Position numbers and translations under genes: made by a program
Assembly: GCA_000433455.1 (NCBI GenBank)
Contig: HF992499.1
Coordinates: 1-49,941 of the forward strand
DNA from: Mycoplasma sp. CAG:877
Lineage (GTDB): Bacteria; Bacillota_I; Bacilli_A; RF39; UBA660
Length of the DNA stretch: 49,941 bases
Reading direction: 5' to 3'
The notes under the pieces: generated by a model
What the model saw: the letters and a program-made list of their open reading frames with translations, nothing else
What the model was told of the DNA's origin: nothing
The model's database searches: none
Shown here: positions 31,893 to 41,317 of the stretch, piece after piece
Layout: the number at the start of each line of letters is the position of its first letter
Position numbering within the stretch: the stretch's first letter is position 1

Positions 31893-34031
31893 ATGATGAC
31901 TATAGAAGATTATGCATTAGATGTAGAAAAGACTATAGATGAGATTAAAGCATTATGTGATAAGATTGGTATCAACTACGAAGACGAAAAAACTCCTTTA
32001 GATGAAACTGATATTATTTTACTTGATAATGAATTACAAGACGCCGAAGATTATGTAACAGGTGATATAGAAGATTTAGAAGAAAAAATTCTAGATGAAG
32101 AAGTAAGTGATAAAGCCGAAATGCTTGCTATGAACACAAAGTTTGATTTAGACAATGGAACAAAATTTGAAAAAGTAAAAAGTAATAAGCAAGCTAAGAA
32201 AACTGAAAATAAAAAAGACTTTTTAAAGGAAAGAAAAAAAATATATAAACATCGTGAAAAACTTCAAAGTAATGAAGCTACTCAAGATGAAAATGTTATT
32301 CTTTATAACCAAGGAATGACTGTAACAGACTTAGCTAATGCTCTAGAAGTAGGAGCAGTAGAAATAGTTAAAAAATTAATGGGTCTAGGTGTAATGGCTT
32401 CTGTTAATCAAGCAATTGACTATGATAGTGCTGAAGTAATAGCATCAGAATATGATAAGGTTTTAAAGAAAGCTGAAACAGCTGATATTTCTAACTTTGA
32501 AAATTTTGAAATAGAAGACGATGAAAAAGACTTAGTAGAACGTCCACCAGTAGTAACAATCATGGGACATGTTGACCATGGTAAAACTACTTTACTAGAC
32601 TACATTAGAAAATCAAATGTTGCATCAGGAGAAGCTGGAGGAATTACTCAAGCAATTGGTGCTTACTCTGTAAAATATAAGGATAAGTCAATAACATTTA
32701 TTGATACTCCAGGACATGCTGCTTTTACAGAAATGCGTGCAAGAGGAGCCTCAATTACTGATATTGTTATTATCATAGTAGCAGCTGATGATGGTATTAT
32801 GCCACAAACAAAAGAAGCAATTGATCATGCTAAAGCCGCAGGTGTACCAATCATTGTTGCTATAAATAAAATTGATAAACCAGAAGCAAACATTGAACGT
32901 GTTATGACTGGTTTAGTTGAAAATGGCCTAACTCCAGAAGAATGGGGTGGAGATATTATTGTAAATAAAATATCTGCCGCAACTGGAGAAAATGTTGATG
33001 AATTACTAGAAAATATTTTACTAATAGCTGAAATGGAAGGCTACAAAGCTAATCCATCTCGTTACGCTTCAGGTGCTGTTATTGAATCAAAGAAAGATAG
33101 TAAGGTTGGTTCAGTAGTAACTTTATTAATCCAAAATGGTACTCTACGTTTAGGAGACCCAATAGTAATTGGTAATTCATTTGGTAAAGTTCGTACTCTA
33201 AAAAATGACTTAGGTCAAAATATCGTAGAAGCAACTCCATCAACTCCAGTAGAAGTAACTGGTATTTCAGAAGTACCAAGTGCTGGAGATAAGTTCATGG
33301 CTTTCGAATCAGAAAAACAAGCTAAACAAATAGCTGAAGAAAGAAAATTACGTAGTCGTGAACAAGATACTAACTTCTCTGGTATGAGTTTAGAAGATTT
33401 ATTTGGACGTATCCAAGAAGGTGTAAAAGAAATTAAAGTAGTTTTAAAAGCTGATGTAAACGGAAGTCTAGAAGCTGTTAAAAACTCTTTAGAAAAAATT
33501 ACTGTAGATGGCGTAAAAGTAAATGTAATTAGAGGTGCCGTAGGAGCAATCACTGAAAGTGATATCGTTCTAGCCAGTGCCTCAGATGCTATAATTATTG
33601 GTTTCAACGTCCGCGGAAGTTCAAAGACTATGGATATTGCTAAACAATACGGAGTATCTATTAAAACATATGACATTATTTATAAAGTTGTCGAAGATAT
33701 GGAAAAAGCTATGAAAGGTATGTTAGATCCTGAATATGAAGAAAAAGTAACTGGTACTCTAGAAATAAGACAAATCTTCAAATTCTCAAAAGTTGGTCTA
33801 ATTGCTGGTTGCCATGTCCTATCAGGTACAATTAGAAACAATGAAAAAGCCAGAATAATTAGAGATAATGTTGTAGTATACAATGGTTCAATAAAATCTC
33901 TACAACATGAAAAAGACCAAGTAAAAGAAGTTAAAAAAGATATGGACTGTGGTCTAACTCTAGAAAATTGTCAAGATTATAAAGAAAAAGACATAATTGA
34001 AGTATACGACCTAGTAGAAATAAAACGATAA
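31893..34031 (+). CDS. infB: Translation initiation factor IF-2
   Basis: The 712-aa protein has an acidic N-terminal segment instead of the long basic linker of other bacteria, then an IF2_N module (MTVTDLANALEVGAVEIVKKL). The GTPase domain has GHVDHGKTTL, DTPGHAAF and NKIDKPEAN, followed by domains II, III and C2, which binds initiator tRNA (C-terminus, KVGLIAGCHVLSGTI). IF-2 delivers fMet-tRNA to the 30S subunit. The first two codons are both ATG; either could be used. It is followed 17 bases later by rbfA. Confidence 0.97.
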   Translation: MMTIEDYALDVEKTIDEIKALCDKIGINYEDEKTPLDETDIILLDNELQDAEDYVTGDIEDLEEKILDEEVSDKAEMLAMNTKFDLDNGTKFEKVKSNKQAKKTENKKDFLKERKKIYKHREKLQSNEATQDENVILYNQGMTVTDLANALEVGAVEIVKKLMGLGVMASVNQAIDYDSAEVIASEYDKVLKKAETADISNFENFEIEDDEKDLVERPPVVTIMGHVDHGKTTLLDYIRKSNVASGEAGGITQAIGAYSVKYKDKSITFIDTPGHAAFTEMRARGASITDIVIIIVAADDGIMPQTKEAIDHAKAAGVPIIVAINKIDKPEANIERVMTGLVENGLTPEEWGGDIIVNKISAATGENVDELLENILLIAEMEGYKANPSRYASGAVIESKKDSKVGSVVTLLIQNGTLRLGDPIVIGNSFGKVRTLKNDLGQNIVEATPSTPVEVTGISEVPSAGDKFMAFESEKQAKQIAEERKLRSREQDTNFSGMSLEDLFGRIQEGVKEIKVVLKADVNGSLEAVKNSLEKITVDGVKVNVIRGAVGAITESDIVLASASDAIIIGFNVRGSSKTMDIAKQYGVSIKTYDIIYKVVEDMEKAMKGMLDPEYEEKVTGTLEIRQIFKFSKVGLIAGCHVLSGTIRNNEKARIIRDNVVVYNGSIKSLQHEKDQVKEVKKDMDCGLTLENCQDYKEKDIIEVYDLVEIKR

Positions 34032-34048
34032 TTTAGGAGGTACTCATC

Positions 34049-34399
34049 ATGGCAAGTATTAAAATAGAAAGATTAAATCATGCTTTTCAAGAAGAAATAA
34101 GTATGATTCTAATGACTGAAATAAAAGATGAAGATATTAAATTTGTAACAATAACTGGTGTAGAAACAACTTCTGATTTAAGTTATGCCAAAGTATACTT
34201 TACAGTTTTAGATGATACAAAGAGAAAATCAACTCTAGAAGCTCTAAATGGTGCCGCCTCATTTATAAGAGGAAAACTAGCTGAAAGAGTAGAAGTAAGA
34301 CATACTCCAGAATTAAAATTTATTTATGATACTTCAATCGAATATGGTAATCATATAGATGAAATAATAGATAATATTAACAAAGAAGAAAATAAGTAA
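34049..34399 (+). CDS. rbfA: Ribosome-binding factor A
   Basis: The 116-aa KH-type protein carries the family pattern: N-terminal helix RLNHAFQEEISMIL, KFVTITGVETTSDLSYAKVYFTVLDD and LKFIYDTSIEYGNHIDEII. It assists 30S maturation near 16S helix 1. It is the last gene of the operon. truB and ribF, usually next, are not here; truB lies upstream as a fusion at 25272. AGGAGG precedes the ATG. Confidence 0.95.
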   Translation: MASIKIERLNHAFQEEISMILMTEIKDEDIKFVTITGVETTSDLSYAKVYFTVLDDTKRKSTLEALNGAASFIRGKLAERVEVRHTPELKFIYDTSIEYGNHIDEIIDNINKEENK

Positions 34400-34418
34400 T
34401 TACTTATTTCTTTTTTTT
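34390..34418 (+). terminator. Terminator of the nusA-infB operon
   Basis: A 20-bp palindrome AAATAAGTAATTACTTATTT spans the rbfA stop and is followed by eight T. Confidence 0.75.
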
Positions 34419-34472
34419 TACTCATCATTTACTAATAGTCTTATCACATGATACAATATAGTAGGTGATAAT

Positions 34473-35531
34473 ATGTTTGATATAATAGATAAAATCATAG
34501 ACGATACTATGTATAGATTTAAAAAACAAGTTTTATATAAAGAAGACACTACTACCCAAAAAGAACTAGACAAAGTAAAAGAATATTTAAAACTTCATCC
34601 TAACAAAGATCTAGAAAACAAAGTAAAATTATTTGAATATGGTCTAGAAGGAGAAAAACAAGTCTTATACGAACTAGAACATTCTGGAATAGGTATGTAT
34701 ATTCTTCATAATATTAATCTTGAATACAATGGTAAAAGTGCCCAAATAGACTTTGTAGTTATAACAGCTAGATGTACTTATTTTATTGAGTGTAAAAATT
34801 ATCTCGGTAATATAACCATAAACAGTAAAGGTGACTTTGTAAGGGAATATATCAAGAATAATAAAAAAGTAGTAGAAGGTGTCTATAATCCCATTACTCA
34901 AAGTAAACGTCATATTGAAATAATAAAAGAAGATAATTATGATAATGCTAACTTTCTATATAAACTAAATTTCGAAAAAAACTTTAACAGCTTTCATGAC
35001 TACATTGTTGTAATGGCTAATCCTAAAACAATTATAAATGATAAGTATGCCCCAAGAGAGGTAAAAGAAAGATTAGTAAAAGCTGATCAGATAATTGAAT
35101 GTTTAAAAAGACTAGAATCGAAAAGAGAACCATTTAGATTTGAAAAAGATATAAAAGCAACAGCTGATGCTTATTTAGAGATGAATATTGAAAAGTCCTT
35201 ATTAAAAATAGACTTAGAAGGAAATACTCAGTCAAGTGAAAACAGTTGTCCTAAATCTAGCAAACAAAACCATAATGATACAAATGAACAAAATAACTTC
35301 TCAGTAAACAAAGAAAGTATTAGAGCATCTCTAAAAAAATATCGACTACAAAAAGCAAAAGAATTAAATTATAAACCGTATTTTATTTATAGTGATTCAA
35401 CTCTAGAAGAAATACTAACTCTTATGCCTAAAGATTTAAATGAGTTAAAAAAAGTACATGGATTTGCCTCTAAAAAAATAGAAGTATATGGTAAAGACAT
35501 TATAAATATCATAAATAACTATAATCAATAA
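34473..35531 (+). CDS. NERD-domain (nuclease-related) protein with C-terminal HRDC domain
   Basis: The 352-aa protein has a NERD domain at residues 55-165 with the PD-(D/E)xK-like core: GKSAQIDFVVIT (Asp) then YFIECKN (Glu and Lys). A hydrophilic linker leads to an HRDC-type helical domain at about 285-350 (IRASLKKYRLQKAKELN, ILTLMPKDLNELKKVHGFA), which binds nucleic acid in RecQ and RNase D. The catalytic triad appears intact, so nuclease activity is plausible. Monocistronic after GGTGAT; the role could be DNA repair or defence, undecided. Confidence 0.8.
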   Translation: MFDIIDKIIDDTMYRFKKQVLYKEDTTTQKELDKVKEYLKLHPNKDLENKVKLFEYGLEGEKQVLYELEHSGIGMYILHNINLEYNGKSAQIDFVVITARCTYFIECKNYLGNITINSKGDFVREYIKNNKKVVEGVYNPITQSKRHIEIIKEDNYDNANFLYKLNFEKNFNSFHDYIVVMANPKTIINDKYAPREVKERLVKADQIIECLKRLESKREPFRFEKDIKATADAYLEMNIEKSLLKIDLEGNTQSSENSCPKSSKQNHNDTNEQNNFSVNKESIRASLKKYRLQKAKELNYKPYFIYSDSTLEEILTLMPKDLNELKKVHGFASKKIEVYGKDIINIINNYNQ

Positions 35532-35580
35532 TTCTAAATAAAAATATATTATCAAAAACTATAAAAAAGGATGTCGTAAA

Positions 35581-36195
35581 ATGAAAAAATTTCTAAAAAC
35601 ACTAATTTCCAGTATTCTAGCTGGAATATCTATTTCTCTAGCTGGTTTTATCTTCTTATCGGTAGATAATAAATACTTAGGTTCTGTACTATTTACATTA
35701 GGATTATTTCTTGTTTGTACAAGGTCTTATAATCTTTATACTGGAAAAGTTTGCTACTGTAAAACAAAACAGGATATCAAGAATTTATTAATAATAATTC
35801 TTGGTAATTTTATTGGTACTAATATAACAGGATTATTACTAAGATGTACAAGATATGTTCAAGCTTTATCTACAAAGGCTACTAGTATTATTGATATAAA
35901 ACTATCAGATAATCTACTTAGTCTCTTTATTCTAGCAATAATCTGTAACGTATTTATATTTGTAGCGGTAGATGGTTATAAAAAGTCTAAAGATAATGTT
36001 TCTAAGTATCTATCATTATTCTTTGGAGTAATAGGTTTTGTTATAACTGGAACAGAACACGTAGTAGCTGATATGTTTTACTTTGCGGTAGCAGGTAACT
36101 ATACATCTAAAGCATTTATAGTCTTATTAATAGTATTTTTAGGTAATACAGTAGGTGGAAGATTATACTCACTAATAGAAGAAAAATTTTTTTAA
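35581..36195 (+). CDS. Formate/nitrite transporter (FNT) family channel, short form
   Basis: The 204-aa protein has about six membrane helices. FNT marks are LAGFIFLS, the NLYTGK-like loop after helix 2, LGNFIGTNITG, and GTEHVVADMFYF carrying the central pore His. It is shorter than the usual 260-280 residues. FNT pentamers conduct small anions such as formate, nitrite or hydrosulfide; the substrate is not readable. It follows the NERD gene by 49 bases with a weak AAAAAGG site. Confidence 0.78.
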   Translation: MKKFLKTLISSILAGISISLAGFIFLSVDNKYLGSVLFTLGLFLVCTRSYNLYTGKVCYCKTKQDIKNLLIIILGNFIGTNITGLLLRCTRYVQALSTKATSIIDIKLSDNLLSLFILAIICNVFIFVAVDGYKKSKDNVSKYLSLFFGVIGFVITGTEHVVADMFYFAVAGNYTSKAFIVLLIVFLGNTVGGRLYSLIEEKFF

Positions 36196-36258
36196 TTTCT
36201 ATCTTTTAACTATCAAAACTATATGTTATAATTTTAATAGAATAGGAAGGTTTTAATT

Positions 36259-36828
36259 ATGTCAAAAAAAAGTAAAAAAGATAGTTATGATGATAGTTGG
36301 ATGTATATATTACTCTTAACAACAATTACCATACTTGCATATTCCTTAAGTACATATACATTTAAAATAGCTGGAGTAAGTTTAACATACTCAATATTCT
36401 TATTACCAGTCTTATACTTAATAGCAAACTACATAACAAAAAAGTACTATTGTGAAAAAACTATACTAGCTATAGTAATTTCAAGTATCTCAATTGTAAT
36501 ATTTACTTTAATAATGAATTTTGCAATGGGAAAGTCAACTAGTATTAGTATATTTACTGGTAGTTTCTGTGCTTTAGTAGTATCACATTTAGTTAACTTA
36601 TTAATATATCGTTTTCTAAATAGTAATACTGAGGCTCCATTCTTATTAGTATTATTAAATTATATGTTTGCTTTAGTAACATTCTATGCATTTTATACTT
36701 TAATCTATTTGAATATGATTATTCTAGATAATTACTGGTTAGGTTATTTTATAACTCTAGTAATACAAACTATAATGTGTATAGGCCTAGCTTATTTAGA
36801 CAAAAAAATAAAACTTGGAAGAGAATAA
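36259..36828 (+). CDS. Membrane protein, VUT/queuosine-precursor-transporter-like
   Basis: The 189-aa protein has five to six membrane helices after a Lys/Ser/Asp-rich cytosolic start. The segment SLTYSIFLLPVLYLIANYITKKYY resembles the VUT (YhhQ) pattern 'S-x-L-x-P-x2-Y-x3-D-x2-T-E-x-YG', in which the Asp and Glu are here Asn and Lys. Later helices (SHLVNLLIYRF) fit the same fold. An ECF-type substrate-binding protein is an alternative. Weak family call. Ends in a bidirectional terminator. Confidence 0.5.
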   Translation: MSKKSKKDSYDDSWMYILLLTTITILAYSLSTYTFKIAGVSLTYSIFLLPVLYLIANYITKKYYCEKTILAIVISSISIVIFTLIMNFAMGKSTSISIFTGSFCALVVSHLVNLLIYRFLNSNTEAPFLLVLLNYMFALVTFYAFYTLIYLNMIILDNYWLGYFITLVIQTIMCIGLAYLDKKIKLGRE

Positions 36829-36845
36829 CTTCCAAGTTTTTATTT
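36810..36845. terminator. Bidirectional terminator
   Basis: AAAACTTGGAAG (36810-36821) pairs perfectly with CTTCCAAGTTTT (36829-36840); T runs exist on both sides, serving the convergent genes. Confidence 0.85.
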
Positions 36846-36861
36846 GTAATTATTTATATTT

Positions 36862-37545
36862 TTATAATATAGAAAGTAATGTTAATATAGAATTATGTAA
36901 CATATGTGCAAATATTGAAGTATAAACTGTATCCGTCTTTTTATACATTAATGCAAAGGAAACTCCTAAACATCCATAAGGGATTATAAAAAGATAACCA
37001 ATAGGATTAGATGCATTAATTACATGCATAGCACCAAATACAAAACCAGATGCAATTACAAAGAATGTACTATTCTTAAATACATTTCTAAAACATTTTC
37101 TAAAAATAATTTCTTCAATAAATGGAGCAAGTAATCCAGCATCTATAAGCATTGCCCAAGGTAGAGCAGAAATCATACTTTGAACAGCTTGTTCATTTTC
37201 AGCTTGACCAGTCTTAAACATCATATTAATTATAATATTACTAGCCATCATAAGTACAAGACCAACAATCCAATACTTAACCATAGTATCAAGATTAATA
37301 GCTAACTTATCTTTAAATATCTTCCATTCCTTTTTTAATTCCTTACGATATAAAAACCATAGTATAATAAGAACCACAATATTAGAAAAACAACTAAGTA
37401 AAACATTAAGTGAATCTGAAATATTATGTATGTCAATATTTAATATCGCAATTGGTATCAGTTGTATATAAGCACTATAATAAAATAATACAAATGCAAA
37501 TATACTTTTTAATATTTGTACAATATACTTCTTCTTATCCTTCAT
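36862..37545 (-). CDS. CPBP (CAAX/bacteriocin-processing) intramembrane protease
   Basis: The 227-aa protein has six to seven membrane helices. CPBP motif 1 is FIEEIIFRKCF (EExxxR), motif 2 FGAMH (FxxxH), motif 3 HMLHNS. These residues make up the glutamic-type intramembrane protease site. Bacterial members take part in bacteriocin self-immunity or processing of membrane proteins; the substrate here is unknown. The start at 37545 is chosen for GGTGAT just upstream; an ATG seven codons earlier lacks a site. Confidence 0.88.
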   Translation of the reverse strand: MKDKKKYIVQILKSIFAFVLFYYSAYIQLIPIAILNIDIHNISDSLNVLLSCFSNIVVLIILWFLYRKELKKEWKIFKDKLAINLDTMVKYWIVGLVLMMASNIIINMMFKTGQAENEQAVQSMISALPWAMLIDAGLLAPFIEEIIFRKCFRNVFKNSTFFVIASGFVFGAMHVINASNPIGYLFIIPYGCLGVSFALMYKKTDTVYTSIFAHMLHNSILTLLSIL

Positions 37546-37681
37546 TAATATCACCATATTTAACATACCACAAAAAAATTAAAAATAAAAGCAACTAGTA
37601 CTTAAAGTTTCATAATTTACATCAATAAATATCAAATAAGTACTTATTCATAATCATAAGTCTAAAACAGAGGAAAAATAC

Positions 37682-37710
37682 TTGCAAACTACTATTTTTA
37701 AGTGTATAAT
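37682..37710 (+). promoter_or_regulatory. Promoter of rpsO
   Basis: TTGCAA (37682-37687), 17-bp spacer, TATAAT (37705-37710): near-consensus sigma-A promoter. Confidence 0.75.
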
Positions 37711-37785
37711 ACAATTACTTACCGGTACTCAGTTTAAAGAATTTCCGACTTTTTACTTAGTTTCGGTCAATATATAAGAAAGGAA
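37711..37785 (+). promoter_or_regulatory. rpsO 5' leader, possible S15 autoregulatory element
   Basis: The leader between the promoter and AAGGAAG is about 70 nt. TTCCGACT (37742-37749) can pair with the later TTTCGGTC (37761-37768), and ACCGG (37731-37735) is nearby. S15 binds such leaders to control its own translation in many bacteria. I could not fold it, so the call is tentative. Confidence 0.35.
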
Positions 37786-37794
37786 GTGTTAATA

Positions 37795-38064
37795 ATGGCA
37801 TTAACAAAAGATGAAAAAGCAAAAATCGTTAAAGAATTTGCTAAAAATGAGAAAGATACTGGTTCTGCAGAAGTACAAATCGCTATTCTTACTAAAGAAA
37901 TCAACGATTTAACAGAGCATTTAAAAGTACATACTCATGACTATCATTCACGTAGAGGTCTTTTAAAGAAAGTTGGTCAACGTAGAAATATGTTACAATA
38001 CTTAGCTAAGAAAGATATTCAAAGTTATCGTGAAGTAATTAAAAAATTAGGATTAAGAAAGTAG
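37795..38064 (+). CDS. rpsO: 30S ribosomal protein S15
   Basis: The 89-aa protein is full length for S15, with the conserved block HLKVHTHDYHSRRGLLKKVGQRRNMLQYL, which contacts 16S rRNA. ATG 37795 follows AAGGAAG; an in-frame GTG at 37786 lies inside that region and would add three residues absent from the family. It precedes pnp, as in Bacillus, separated by a terminator that probably reduces read-through. Confidence 0.97.
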   Translation: MALTKDEKAKIVKEFAKNEKDTGSAEVQIAILTKEINDLTEHLKVHTHDYHSRRGLLKKVGQRRNMLQYLAKKDIQSYREVIKKLGLRK

Positions 38065-38090
38065 ACACTTGTTTTTAGTGTCTTTTTTTT
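38064..38090 (+). terminator. Terminator between rpsO and pnp
   Basis: GACACT (38064-38069) pairs with AGTGTC (38077-38082), followed by eight T. The pnp ribosome site follows within 30 bases with no clear promoter, so partial read-through is likely. Confidence 0.75.
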
Positions 38091-38111
38091 AGAAAGATTT
38101 GAGGTGTAGAA

Positions 38112-40286
38112 ATGAAGAAAAAAGTATTTGAATTAGATTTTCATGGACGTAAAATTGTCGTAGAACATGGTGAATTAGCTAAACAAGCTGATGGAGCAGT
38201 TTTAGTTAGATATAATGATACAGTAGTTTTAACAGCAGCTGTAGTAAGTAAAAATGTTAACTTATTATCTGATTTCTTCCCATTAACTGTAAACTATCAA
38301 GAAAAACTATATTCAGTAGGAAAAATACCAGGTGGATTTATTAAAAGAGAAGGTCGTCCATCAGAAGCTGCTACTCTAGCTGCTAGAATGATTGATAGAC
38401 CAATGAGACCACTATTCCCAGAAGGATTTAAAAATGAAGTACAAGTTATTTCAACAGTTTTATCAGTAGATCAAGACTGTTCTCCAGAATTAACTGCTAT
38501 GCTAGCATCATCTCTTGCTGTTAGTATTTCAAAAATTCCATTTAATGGACCAATTGCTGGTGTAAAAGTAGGACGTGTAGATGGTAAATTTGTAATCAAC
38601 CCAACTCCAGAACAATTAGAAAGATCAGAGTTAGATTTAACTGTTGCTGGTACAAAAGATGCTATCAACATGGTAGAATCAAGTGCTAAACAAGTATCAG
38701 AAGATATTATGTTAGAAGCTTTAATGTTTGGTCATAAAGCCGTAAAAGAATTAATCAAGTTTGAAGAGAAAATCATTAAAGAAATTGGTGAAGAGAAAAT
38801 GGAGTATGAAACTCTAACACCAGATAAAGAAATGATTGAAAGAATTACTGCTCTAGCAACTAAGAAAATGGATAAGGCTCTACGTATTAAAGATAAACTT
38901 AAAAAGTATGCAGCAATTGATGAAGTAAAAGAAGAAATTATAGAACTATATACTAAAGAAAATGAAGAAATCTTAAAAGACCAAGAATTAAAAGAATTAC
39001 TTGCTAAAGTAAATATGGTTTTATCAGATATTGAATATAACTTATTTAGAAGTATCGTTGTAAAAGAGAAAAAACGTGCCGATGGCCGTAAGATGGATGA
39101 AATAAGACCATTATCAACAGGTATTGATTTATTACCAAGAACTCATGGCTCTGCTTTATTTACAAGAGGTGAGACTCAAGCCCTTTCGGTAACAACTCTA
39201 GGTGCCCTAGGAGAACATCAAATTATTGATGGACTAGGTTTAGAAGACCAAAAGAGATTTATGTTACATTATAACTTCCCACAATTCTCAGTAGGAGAAA
39301 CAGGAAGATATGGAGCCCCTGGTAGAAGAGAAATTGGCCATGGTGCCTTAGGAGAAAAAGCCTTAGCTCAAGTTATTCCATCAGAAGAAGAATTCCCATA
39401 TACAATTCGTGTTGTATCAGAAATTCTAGAATCTAATGGTTCATCATCTCAAGCATCAATCTGTGCTGGATGTATGTCACTAATGGCAGCAGGTGTACCA
39501 ATTAAAGCTCCAGTTGCTGGTATCGCTATGGGATTAATTACTCATGAGGATGAATATACAATTCTAACAGATATTCAAGGTATGGAAGACCATTTAGGAG
39601 ATATGGACTTTAAAGTAGCTGGTACAAAAGATGGTATCACTGCTTTACAAATGGATATTAAAATAAAAGGAATTACTGAAGAAATCTTAAAAGAAGCTCT
39701 AGCTCAAGCTAAAAAAGCTCGTCTAGAAATCTTAAAAGTAATTGCTAAACAAATCAAAGAACCAAGAAAAGAAGTATCTAAGTATGCTCCAAAGATGGAA
39801 ACATTTATGATTAACCCTGCTAAGATAAAAGATGTTATTGGTCGTGGTGGAGAAACAATCACTAAGATTATTTGTGAAGCTTCAAACGTTACAGAAGTTA
39901 CAAATGTAAATGCTGTTAAAGTAGACCTAGAAGATGATGGCCGTGTAGTAATCTATCATACAGATCGTGATATCATTAATAAGACAAAACAAATGATTGA
40001 AGAAATTGTTCGCGAAGTAGAAGTTGGTAAAATCTATGAAGCAAAAGTTGTAAAAATAGAAGACTTTGGTTGCTTTGTTCAATTATGGCCAGGATGTGAA
40101 GGATTAGTTCATGTTTCACAACTAGCTAACGAAAGAGTAGATAAAGTAGAAGATGTTGTAAAACTAGGTGATGAAATAATTGTTAAAGCCCTAGGACCAG
40201 ATAAAAAAGGACGTCAAAACTTCTCAAGAAAAGATGCTCTTCCAAAACCTACTATTAAGAAAACTAAAAAAGAAGAAGCTAAATAA
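38112..40286 (+). CDS. pnp: Polyribonucleotide nucleotidyltransferase (PNPase)
   Basis: The 724-aa protein has two RNase PH domains (1-220 and about 320-545), with FFPLTVNYQEK and the second-domain block LFTRGETQALSVTTLG and DHLGDMDFKVAGT (catalytic Asp residues). An alpha-helical linker joins them, and a KH domain (about 555-615, IGRGGETITKI) and an S1 domain (about 625-695, VVKIEDFGCFVQLWPGCEGLVHVS) follow. PNPase degrades RNA 3' to 5' using phosphate, in the degradosome. Full length. Confidence 0.98.
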   Translation: MKKKVFELDFHGRKIVVEHGELAKQADGAVLVRYNDTVVLTAAVVSKNVNLLSDFFPLTVNYQEKLYSVGKIPGGFIKREGRPSEAATLAARMIDRPMRPLFPEGFKNEVQVISTVLSVDQDCSPELTAMLASSLAVSISKIPFNGPIAGVKVGRVDGKFVINPTPEQLERSELDLTVAGTKDAINMVESSAKQVSEDIMLEALMFGHKAVKELIKFEEKIIKEIGEEKMEYETLTPDKEMIERITALATKKMDKALRIKDKLKKYAAIDEVKEEIIELYTKENEEILKDQELKELLAKVNMVLSDIEYNLFRSIVVKEKKRADGRKMDEIRPLSTGIDLLPRTHGSALFTRGETQALSVTTLGALGEHQIIDGLGLEDQKRFMLHYNFPQFSVGETGRYGAPGRREIGHGALGEKALAQVIPSEEEFPYTIRVVSEILESNGSSSQASICAGCMSLMAAGVPIKAPVAGIAMGLITHEDEYTILTDIQGMEDHLGDMDFKVAGTKDGITALQMDIKIKGITEEILKEALAQAKKARLEILKVIAKQIKEPRKEVSKYAPKMETFMINPAKIKDVIGRGGETITKIICEASNVTEVTNVNAVKVDLEDDGRVVIYHTDRDIINKTKQMIEEIVREVEVGKIYEAKVVKIEDFGCFVQLWPGCEGLVHVSQLANERVDKVEDVVKLGDEIIVKALGPDKKGRQNFSRKDALPKPTIKKTKKEEAK

Positions 40287-40290
40287 AACT

Positions 40291-40317
40291 AAAAAAGTTC
40301 AATTTGAACTTTTTTTT
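40291..40317 (+). terminator. Terminator of pnp
   Basis: GTTCA/TGAAC with flanking A and T tracts, ending in eight T. Confidence 0.75.
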
Positions 40318-40340
40318 CATATACTGAATTAGGTGATGTT

Positions 40341-41198
40341 ATGACTAAAAAGAAAATAATTCAAATTCTAACTGTTTCTCTTCTAATGTTATTTAGTTTT
40401 TTCTATACTAATAAATCAATAGAACTAATTAGAGAAACAGATCCTCTAATGAAAAAGATAAAAGCTACTACTGAAAAATATAAAGTAGATGCAGTTGATG
40501 CCAAAATAATTGGTAATAAAATAATTCCTGGTAAAACAGGGAAAGAAATAGATTATCAAAAAAGTTATACTAAAATGATTCAGTACGGTTCTTATAACGA
40601 AGTCCTAACAACATTTAAAGAAGTAACACCAGCCATATCTATAGATGATTATTATGATAAATATATCGTCCAAGGTAACAGTGAGAATAAAGCTGTATCT
40701 CTAGTCTTTAAAACCAATACTACGACTAATCTCCAAGATATTGTAAATATTTTAAACTCAAAAAATATTCCAGGTACTTTTTTTATTGATGGTCTTCTTC
40801 TAGAAAATAATACTAGTTTCTTTGAAAAAATGACTAATCATGAACTAGAACTTCTAAGTTATGATAATAAATACGATCAAATATACTTTGAAAGTGCTAT
40901 TAACTACTTAAACTCCCTAACAAAAACTTCTCCTAAATACTGTTATGCTGAATATGATCAAAAAGAAGTAATAGAACTTTGCTCCTCTTTAAAAATGCAC
41001 ACAATCATCCCAACTATAAAAACTACTAAAGAACCATTCAAAGAAGTAAAAAACTCTCTTCATAACTCAGCCATTATCTCACTACCATTATCAGCAATTA
41101 CTACTAAACAACTTCCAAGTATCATTGACTATATAACTCAAAAAGGCTATTCTTTTGAAACACTCTCAACACTACTTAGCGAAAGTGCCGAAAAGTAG
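40341..41198 (+). CDS. ylxY: YlxY-like degenerate polysaccharide deacetylase (NodB fold)
   Basis: The 285-aa protein has an N-terminal membrane anchor (about residues 5-23). The C-terminal two thirds follow the NodB barrel plan (VSLVFKTN, DIVNILNSKNIPGTFFIDG, HELELLSYDN). In active enzymes the first strand ends in 'TFDDG' and a 'H-x3-H' motif binds metal; here these read FKTNTT and HELELLS with no His pair. Catalysis is therefore unlikely. In Bacillus ylxY follows pnp, which supports the name. ATG follows GGTGAT. Confidence 0.72.
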   Translation: MTKKKIIQILTVSLLMLFSFFYTNKSIELIRETDPLMKKIKATTEKYKVDAVDAKIIGNKIIPGKTGKEIDYQKSYTKMIQYGSYNEVLTTFKEVTPAISIDDYYDKYIVQGNSENKAVSLVFKTNTTTNLQDIVNILNSKNIPGTFFIDGLLLENNTSFFEKMTNHELELLSYDNKYDQIYFESAINYLNSLTKTSPKYCYAEYDQKEVIELCSSLKMHTIIPTIKTTKEPFKEVKNSLHNSAIISLPLSAITTKQLPSIIDYITQKGYSFETLSTLLSESAEK

Positions 41199-41269
41199 TT
41201 AAATAAATTTATACAAATATCAAATATAAATAAAAAGTACTATTTTTTCTTTATATATCAAGAAATCAT

Positions 41270-41298
41270 TTGTCTAAACTCATCTTTTATTGTATACT
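41270..41298 (+). promoter_or_regulatory. Promoter of smc
   Basis: TTGTCT (41270-41275), 17-bp spacer, TATACT (41293-41298). Confidence 0.55.
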
Positions 41299-41317
41299 TA
41301 TAAATAGGGTGAGTAGT

